From JANWYT01 sp034432435 (GTDB taxonomy: Bacteria; Chloroflexota; Anaerolineae; Aggregatilineales; Phototrophicaceae): DNA of 9,458 bases. Below are positions 5,522 through 9,458 of the stretch, piece after piece. Numbering within the stretch: position 1 is the stretch's first letter; each line of letters starts with the position of its first letter. A model generated the notes under the pieces. It saw only the letters and a program-made list of their open reading frames with translations, had not been told where the DNA came from and made no database searches. The stretch is taken from positions 1 through 9,458 of the forward strand of contig DAOUBS010000103.1 in the NCBI GenBank assembly GCA_034432435.1, given 5' to 3'. The position numbers and the translations under genes are program-made.

Positions 5522-6658
5522 CGCCTTCTCGTAGAAGCGGTGCGTTTTGTAGGGCTTGCCCTCCACCTTGCTGATGATTGACAACAGCGTGTTGGTCTCG
5601 AGGATCCACCCCGCATCAAGGTAGTCGTACTGGCTTGGCAGCATAGCTTGGCTGATAGCGTGCATGAGCGCGAGGTCGACGCCGCGGTTGCGAAACTCAG
5701 GGATGACGCCCATCAGCGGCAGGCGCACGCTGCGGATGATCTTTTTCACCTTCCAGTAGTAGAAGGCCTTGAGTAGGCTCCACCATTCGGGCACGCCGGG
5801 GCGCGGGTAGACCTTGTGCAGCACCTCGTTCATGTTGGGGATGGCGAGGGCAAAGCCGACCGTCTGCCCGTCGTGCTCCGCGAAGAAGGCGAGGTTAGGG
5901 TCTACAAACTGGCCGAGGCTCTTCACCAGCGCTTGCAGCTCACGCTCGGTAAAGGGGTGAAAGCCCCAGTTGATGTCCCATGCGCGGTTGTAGATGTCCG
6001 CGAAGAGGTGGAACTCGGCGTTTTTGCGGCGCATGTCGAGCGGGCGAATGGTAACGCCGCTGCGCTTGAGGGCGTGTTCCGCGGCCCGCCCAAAGCGCTC
6101 GACGGTGTTGTTGCGGGCGAGGATGGCGCGGTCTTGGTAGACGCTGTAGATGTCCATCACTTTGTGAAAACCCGCCCCTTCCACCAGCGCTTGATAGTAG
6201 GGCGGGTTGTAGGGCATGAGCACCTGCGGCGGGCTGAAGTTCTCGACGAGCAGGCCGCACTCTTCGTGCGTCGTGAAGGTCTGCGGCCCGCGGATGGCGT
6301 GGTAGCCGCGCGCGCGCACCCACTCGCTGGCAGTGTCAAGCAGGGCGCTGGCCACGGCTTGATCGTTGATCGTCTCAAACGCGCCAAAGTGGCCGATGTG
6401 CTCTTTCATGTGGTCGTTGTGGTGGTGGTTGATGACGGCGGCAATCGTGCCGACGACCTCCCCCCCGCACAGTGCGATGAAGTAGTCCCCCTCTAGATAG
6501 TCCCACGCAGGGTTGCGCCGCTTGTCCAGCAGGTTGCGCCGCTGACTGACGAGCGGCGGAACCCAATTGGGGTCGTCCTTGTAGAGCTTCCACGGGAATT
6601 TGAAGAACGCTTGAAAATCCGCTTCGTTTTCAACTTTGCGCACGGTAACGGTGGACAT
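5510..6658 (-). CDS. GNAT-superfamily N-acetyltransferase-like protein (YghO-like)
   Basis: About 382 aa, roughly twice a single GNAT domain. The N-terminal half has the pattern of this family: FFKFPWKLYKDDPNWVPPL, NPAWDY, GGEVVGTIAAVINHHHNDH, then GPQTFTTHEECGLLVENF and PPQVLMPYNPPYYQALVEGAGF. The C-terminal half has a GNAT acetyl-CoA segment (LPLMGVIPEFRNRGVDLALM), with a degenerate R-x-x-G-x-x pyrophosphate loop, and ends in YDYLDAGWILETN ... KPYKTHRFYEKAL. The substrate is unknown and catalysis is not certain. ATG 6658 is chosen; a GTG at 6670 in the same frame would add four residues, and neither has a strong ribosome binding site. Its stop (5510-5512) lies inside the end of the convergent solute-binding protein gene. 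Confidence 0.82.
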   Translation of the reverse strand: MSTVTVRKVENEADFQAFFKFPWKLYKDDPNWVPPLVSQRRNLLDKRRNPAWDYLEGDYFIALCGGEVVGTIAAVINHHHNDHMKEHIGHFGAFETINDQAVASALLDTASEWVRARGYHAIRGPQTFTTHEECGLLVENFSPPQVLMPYNPPYYQALVEGAGFHKVMDIYSVYQDRAILARNNTVERFGRAAEHALKRSGVTIRPLDMRRKNAEFHLFADIYNRAWDINWGFHPFTERELQALVKSLGQFVDPNLAFFAEHDGQTVGFALAIPNMNEVLHKVYPRPGVPEWWSLLKAFYYWKVKKIIRSVRLPLMGVIPEFRNRGVDLALMHAISQAMLPSQYDYLDAGWILETNTLLSIISKVEGKPYKTHRFYEKALTP

Positions 6659-6711
6659 ACGGTGGCTCACTTCTTGAGGTAATTCAAACCCTGCTCAGTG
6701 TACCACAAGCC

Positions 6712-6740
6712 TTGACACCCCTACCCCCGTTTGCTACACT
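6712..6740 (+). promoter_or_regulatory. tRNA-Asn promoter
   Basis: Perfect TTGACA (6712-6717), 17-nt spacer, TACACT (6735-6740) preceded by TGC (6732-6734), an extended -10. Start of transcription is expected near 6747, a few bases before the tRNA. Same architecture as the infC promoter. Confidence 0.75.
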
Positions 6741-6752
6741 TTTGGGCGTGAT

Positions 6753-6824
6753 TCCGCAATAGCTCAACGGCAGAGCAATCGGCTGTTAACCGATGGGTTC
6801 CTGGTTCGAATCCAGGTTGCGGAG
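6753..6824 (+). tRNA. tRNA-Asn (anticodon GTT)
   Basis: A complete 72-nt cloverleaf. Acceptor stem TCCGCAA (6753-6759) / TTGCGGA (6817-6823); D stem GCTC / GAGC (6762-6765, 6773-6776); anticodon stem ATCGG / CCGAT around loop CTGTTAA with anticodon GTT at 6785-6787; variable loop GGGTT; T stem CCTGG / CCAGG around TTCGAAT. Discriminator G at 6824 fits tRNA-Asn. The 3' CCA is not encoded (CAA follows), so it must be added by the CCA-adding enzyme. The gene has its own promoter and terminator. Confidence 0.97.
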
Positions 6825-6825
6825 C

Positions 6826-6861
6826 AAACGCCCAATCGATGAGATAGGGCGTTTTTGTTTT
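6826..6861 (+). terminator. Intrinsic terminator of the tRNA-Asn gene
   Basis: Perfect 8-bp stem AAACGCCC (6826-6833) / GGGCGTTT (6847-6854), a 13-nt loop, then TTTTTGTTTT. A separate 10-bp perfect palindrome, GGGCGCGCCC (6864-6873), follows before the tadA stop; it may help to end tadA transcription from the other side. Confidence 0.82.
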
Positions 6862-6879
6862 GGGGGCGCGCCCATGCCG

Positions 6880-7356
6880 CTACTTTTGGCCTTGCGCGCG
6901 CAGCCTACGGAAGAACTCGCGGATGAGCGCCGCGGCCTCGTCGGCCAGCAAGCCGCGTTCAACAGTCACAGCGTGGTTGAGGGGGGAATAATCTAGCAGG
7001 TTGAGCAGGCTGCCGCCCATGCCAGCTTTGGGGTCGGGCGCAGCGTAGATCAGCCGTGACAGTCGCGCGAGCACCATCGCCCCCGCGCACATCGCGCACG
7101 GCTCCAGCGTGCAGTAGAGCGTGACCTCGTGCAAGCGCCAATGGCCGATGACGCGCGCCGCCTCGCGCAGCGCCAACATCTCGGCGTGGGCAGTGGGGTC
7201 TTGGTCGGCCTCACGTCGATTGCGCCCCCGCCCGATCACCTCATCGCCGAGCACGGCCACCGCGCCGATGGGCACGTCGGCCGTCAGCAGCGCGAGCTGC
7301 GCTTCTGCCAGCGCTAGGCGCATGAACTGCTCATCGCGCGCGTCGAAGGCGGTCAA
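6880..7356 (-). CDS. tadA: tRNA-specific adenosine deaminase
   Basis: Zn2+-dependent deaminase that converts A34 to inosine in tRNA-Arg(ACG) so that it reads CGU, CGC and CGA. The 158-aa product has the deaminase signature: H57-A-E59 (TAHAEM), with E59 as proton shuttle, and PCAMC (C87 and C90) completing the zinc site. VPIGAVAV (28-35), GHWRL (71-75) and the DPKAGMGGSLLNLL segment are typical of TadA. Length is normal. The likely start is TTG (7356), whose TTGA overlaps the TGA stop of the upstream gene; ATG 7323 would cut 11 residues off the first helix. GAGGA (7369-7373) lies 12 nt upstream. The neighbouring tRNA-Asn is not its substrate (it has G34). Confidence 0.93.
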   Translation of the reverse strand: MTAFDARDEQFMRLALAEAQLALLTADVPIGAVAVLGDEVIGRGRNRREADQDPTAHAEMLALREAARVIGHWRLHEVTLYCTLEPCAMCAGAMVLARLSRLIYAAPDPKAGMGGSLLNLLDYSPLNHAVTVERGLLADEAAALIREFFRRLRAQGQK

Positions 7357-7691
7357 TCGTTGGGGTCGTCCTCAGCGTCGATTTGAATGCGCACCTTGCG
7401 CTCGGTGCGCGATGAGATCTCACGCGCGCTGTCCATCGCGTCGAGCGCTTTTTGCGCGGGCGATTTGGGCGTGATCGGTTGAGACGGCACAGGTGGATCC
7501 TCCGGGGTGGGGGTGCGCCAACTGTTGGCTTCGGCTGCGAAAGCAAGCACGGCCAGCGCGAAGGCCCCACCCGCGATCAACACCAGCGCCAGCGGCGGGA
7601 TCGGCAGGCTGGCCTCGCTCAGCCACAAGACGACGCTCGCGGCGGCGACAAACAACGAAACACCAAAGATCAAGCGGCGTGCAGTTTTCAT
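7353..7691 (-). CDS. Small two-helix membrane protein, unknown function
   Basis: 112 aa, not recognised. Two hydrophobic segments (about residues 7-24 and 31-53) form a helical hairpin. A proline-rich linker follows (TPTPEDPPVPSQPITPKSP), then a charged soluble tail with acidic end (EISSRTERKVRIQIDAEDDPND). ATG start with GGGAG (7700-7704), 8 nt away. The stop TGA is embedded in TTGA, the proposed start of tadA, so the two are probably translated from one mRNA with coupling. Two helices plus a cytoplasmic or outside tail suggest a scaffold or accessory role, but nothing in the sequence shows one. Confidence 0.75.
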   Translation of the reverse strand: MKTARRLIFGVSLFVAAASVVLWLSEASLPIPPLALVLIAGGAFALAVLAFAAEANSWRTPTPEDPPVPSQPITPKSPAQKALDAMDSAREISSRTERKVRIQIDAEDDPND

Positions 7692-7719
7692 CGTGAAAGC
7701 TCCCTATTCGTTCATCGTC

Positions 7720-7748
7720 ATTATATAGAACGTCAGGGATGAAACCAA
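7720..7748 (-). promoter_or_regulatory. Promoter of the small membrane protein-tadA pair
   Basis: Minus strand: TTGGTT (7743-7748), 17-nt spacer, perfect TATAAT (7720-7725). Start of transcription near 7713 gives a leader of about 20 nt carrying the GGGAG ribosome binding site. Confidence 0.65.
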
Positions 7749-7775
7749 CAGAGCGCTTGCTTAACAGACGCGGCA

Positions 7776-7848
7776 TCGCAGGGACAGGGCGTGCCCTGTC
7801 CGCAGGTTGTCACACCCCCGGCGGACGCGACAGGTCGCGTCCCTGCGA
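7776..7848. repeat. Palindromic REP/MITE-like element with two hairpins
   Basis: Seventy-three bp bounded by perfect 10-bp inverted repeats TCGCAGGGAC (7776-7785) / GTCCCTGCGA (7839-7848). Each half also forms its own hairpin: GGACAGGGC (7782-7790) / GCCCTGTCC (7793-7801), and GGACGCGA (7823-7830) / TCGCGTCC (7835-7842) around CAGG. This double-hairpin, terminal-inverted layout resembles REP/BIME or MITE units. Palindromes of this style (GGGAC...GTCCC) are, as I recall, common between genes in Chloroflexota. No convincing target-site duplication is visible. It supplies the last 12 codons and stop of the gene at 7810-8274. Confidence 0.7.
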
Positions 7849-8274
7849 GAACAGGCTGAGCTGGATTGGGGCGTCAGGCGGAGGGGGTGGGGTGTCGTCC
7901 TCACGGGCCAGGTGGGCGCGCCTTTCGAACGCTTCCTCTGCGCTGAGGGGCTGGCCTTCGTCGTCGTGGCGCAGCAGATCGACCTTTTCCATGCAGGCCG
8001 GGCAGGTGCACTCCGCTGGGTGGGGCGCAAAGGTGGCCTGCTGTGCGGGGGCAGGCGCGAGGGCTGCAGGGGTAAGCGTGAAATCCGGCGGGAGGGCGTC
8101 TTGGCGCATCGTCGCGCGGATGTACATCGCGCGCAGGTCGCTCTCGTGGAAGCCGAAGCGCGATAGCAGCGGCGTAAGCGACTGCTGCGCGACTTGGTCG
8201 CCGCGGCGGATCACGTCCATATAGTGCGCTTCGAGGCAGCGCCGCCACTCCTCAGCAAAGATGCTCTGTTTCAT
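7810..8274 (-). CDS. Unknown protein with Cys cluster and beta-clamp-binding-like motif
   Basis: 154 aa, no family recognised. Residues 1-65 are charged and probably helical (AEEWRRCLEAHYMDVIRRGD). An Ala/Pro-rich linker follows, then HPAECTCPACMEK (85-97) with H85, C89, C91 and C94 as possible metal ligands. After an acidic, proline-rich stretch comes QLSLF (138-142), which matches the consensus bacterial sliding-clamp-binding pentapeptide QL[S/D]LF. The last 12 residues (SQGRDLSRPPGV, 143-154) are encoded by the palindromic repeat, so the natural C-terminus may have been closer to the QLSLF. ATG start with AAGGGGAC (8281-8288) about 7 nt upstream. The gene lies downstream of the RNase D gene in the same direction. 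Confidence 0.7.
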   Translation of the reverse strand: MKQSIFAEEWRRCLEAHYMDVIRRGDQVAQQSLTPLLSRFGFHESDLRAMYIRATMRQDALPPDFTLTPAALAPAPAQQATFAPHPAECTCPACMEKVDLLRHDDEGQPLSAEEAFERRAHLAREDDTPPPPPDAPIQLSLFSQGRDLSRPPGV

Positions 8275-8282
8275 GGGTTTGT

Positions 8283-8332
8283 CCCCTTGTGGCCGTTGAC
8301 TGTTATTTTACACCAAAAGTGTCAACAAGGGG
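8283..8332 (-). promoter_or_regulatory. Inverted-repeat leader with possible internal promoter upstream of the 154-aa gene
   Basis: Minus strand: CCCCTTGT (8325-8332) is complementary to ACAAGGGG (8283-8290), which contains the ribosome binding site of the next gene. Inside them GTTGAC (8321-8326) and GTCAAC (8295-8300) also pair. Between the arms is TAAAAT (8305-8310), a good -10. A TTGACA (8320-8325) lies only 9 nt above it, too close to be its -35. So the promoter call is weak, while the base pairing is certain. Confidence 0.4.
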
Positions 8333-9458
8333 GATTCTTGCGGTGCAGCAGGCGCAGAATTTCACAGCCGTAAGTGGCCATGCGCCACGGGGTCATGCCG
8401 TCGATCTGCGCCAGTTCCTCCATCGTAGCCGGGACGCGCTCAGCGATCTGCCACAGGGTGTGCTTACTCACCACCATGTTCGACTCAAGGCCGCGGGCGA
8501 TGGCGCGCTCTTTGCGCCAGTTGTGCAGCAGCATGTAGCGGTCAGTCAGCGTGCGGTCAACACGCGAGGGGCGGGGCGGGCGCGGCGGCGGGGCGCTCAG
8601 GCCGCGCTCAACCGCGTCGAGGATGTCATCTGCGTAGTGGCGCGTCATCTCAGCGCGCAGCCCGCGCAGCGCTTGCAGGTCGCGGCGGTTGCGCGGCGGC
8701 TGCGCGGCCATGCGCACGAGGGTGCGGTTGTCGATGGCTTTGTAGGGCGGCGTGTCCAACTCTTGGGCGATCTGGTCGCGCAGGGCGTACAGCTCGGCCA
8801 GTACAGCCAGCGCGCGCTTGTCCAGCTCATCGGGCTTGACGAGCTTCCAGTAGCCTTCGGGGTCGAAGGCTTGATCTTTGGGGTCGATGCGGCTGATGTC
8901 GTGGAACAGCGCGCGGATTTCCTCCAGCGCGTCGCGCTCCGCCAGCCGCGCCGTGTAGTGATCGTAGAGCGGCAGCAGGTAGTGCGTGTCCATCTGGGCG
9001 TTGAGCAGGCTGTCGGGCGGCTGCGGGCGCTTGCCCCAATCGTCGAGCTGGTGGCGCTTGTCGGGTTTGATGCCGTAGTGGGCGTGCAGCAGATCGCCGA
9101 GGCCCCACATCTTGCCGTCGATGACGCGCGCAGCATAGAGCGTGTCGAACAAGTTGTTGATCTCGAAGCCGTAATCGCGCTTGAGGCAGAGGATGTCATA
9201 CTCGCAGGCGTGGAAGACCTTCTCGATGCGCTCGTCTGCCAAGATGTCACCCAATGGCTCCATTTGCTTGATCGCCACCGGGTCTACGATATAATCTTGG
9301 CTGCGCGTAGAAACCTGAATCAGGCAGACGCGCCCTTGATAGGCGTGCAGACTGTTGCTCTCAGTGTCGAGTGCGATCACCGACTCAGAGGCGAGCGTGT
9401 CCACCAGCGCACGGAGTTCATCATCCGTTGTGATGAGAGGGGCAGGCTGAAGAATTGG
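8322..9458 (-). CDS. rnd: Ribonuclease D (5' end outside the window)
   Basis: 3'-5' exoribonuclease that trims tRNA and other stable RNA 3' ends. The DEDDy exonuclease domain is complete. Counting from the in-frame GTG at 9404: D13 and E15 (ALDTESNSL), FHACEYD with D70, and MDTHYLL with D139 and Y142. The C-terminal HRDC domain follows at about 278-357 (TDRYMLLHNWRKERAIARGLESNMVVSKHTLWQIAERVPATMEEL, given here only as its limits in sense: TDRY to MEEL). The frame stays open beyond the GTG to the window edge and reads LITTDDELRALVDTL, typical of the RNase D N-terminus, so the true start is past 9458 and the gene is partial only for that reason. Its stop overlaps the leader repeat of the downstream gene. 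Confidence 0.92.
   Translation of the reverse strand, partial: PILQPAPLITTDDELRALVDTLASESVIALDTESNSLHAYQGRVCLIQVSTRSQDYIVDPVAIKQMEPLGDILADERIEKVFHACEYDILCLKRDYGFEINNLFDTLYAARVIDGKMWGLGDLLHAHYGIKPDKRHQLDDWGKRPQPPDSLLNAQMDTHYLLPLYDHYTARLAERDALEEIRALFHDISRIDPKDQAFDPEGYWKLVKPDELDKRALAVLAELYALRDQIAQELDTPPYKAIDNRTLVRMAAQPPRNRRDLQALRGLRAEMTRHYADDILDAVERGLSAPPPRPPRPSRVDRTLTDRYMLLHNWRKERAIARGLESNMVVSKHTLWQIAERVPATMEELAQIDGMTPWRMATYGCEILRLLHRKNPPC

Noticed and set aside
5816..6496. Long plus-strand open frame antisense to the acetyltransferase (also similar frames opposite RNase D and the glycosyltransferase)
   Set aside because: GC-rich genes leave long open antisense frames; the translations are low-complexity (V/H/R-rich), lack ribosome binding sites and show no domain.
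6824..6828. Encoded CCA end on tRNA-Asn
   Set aside because: The discriminator G is followed by CAA, so CCA is not encoded.
6753..6861. tRNA-Asn as an attachment site for an integrated element
   Set aside because: No integrase gene and no repeat of the tRNA 3' end is visible in the window.
7763..7854. AACAG on both sides of the palindromic repeat as a target-site duplication
   Set aside because: The two copies lie at unequal distances from the element ends (8 bp and 1 bp) and are only 5 bp long; likely chance.
1..9458. CRISPR array, toxin-antitoxin or phage-defence cassette
   Set aside because: No spaced direct repeats, no cas or defence domains; all spacers are under 300 bp and accounted for.

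Overview
The window carries eleven protein genes (one cut by the right edge), one tRNA gene and a compact palindromic repeat. The sequence is GC-rich in its genes, uses TTG and GTG starts in several places, and carries a palindromic intergenic repeat of a kind I associate with Chloroflexota genomes. A member of Chloroflexota (Anaerolineae-like, possibly from a freshwater or hot-spring habitat) is my best guess. This is inference from style rather than from a phylogenetic marker.

Left part (1-1545): a sigma70-type promoter drives infC-rpmI-rplT (IF3, bL35, bL20), closed by an intrinsic terminator. A second terminator, facing the other way, ends the next gene.

Centre-left (1546-3160): the most striking gene is a minus-strand microbial rhodopsin whose helix C carries Asn, Asp and Gln at the three diagnostic positions (NDQ). 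That is the signature of light-driven outward sodium pumps such as KR2 of Krokinobacter. It has its own promoter, a strong Shine-Dalgarno, an inverted repeat over the -35 and a hairpin inside its first codons. An AT-rich spacer separates it from a divergent Nudix hydrolase. No retinal or carotenoid biosynthesis gene is in the window.

Centre (3160-6670): a GT2 polyprenyl-phosphate glycosyltransferase and an exported ABC-type solute-binding protein are divergently transcribed from a spacer with two facing promoters, an operator-like nested palindrome and an attenuator-like hairpin. The solute-binding protein has no permease beside it and ends 12 bp inside the convergent GNAT-type acetyltransferase gene.

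Right part (6700-9458): a tRNA-Asn(GTT) unit with its own promoter and terminator is followed by minus-strand genes. In transcription order these are RNase D (partial), a 154-aa unknown protein, a small two-helix membrane protein and tadA. The unknown protein carries a perfect consensus-like beta-clamp-binding pentapeptide (QLSLF) immediately before a tail encoded by the 73-bp palindromic repeat. The membrane protein and tadA overlap and are probably translationally coupled. Information-processing genes (IF3, two ribosomal proteins, tRNA-Asn, TadA, RNase D) dominate the window; the rhodopsin looks like the accessory, probably acquired, gene.
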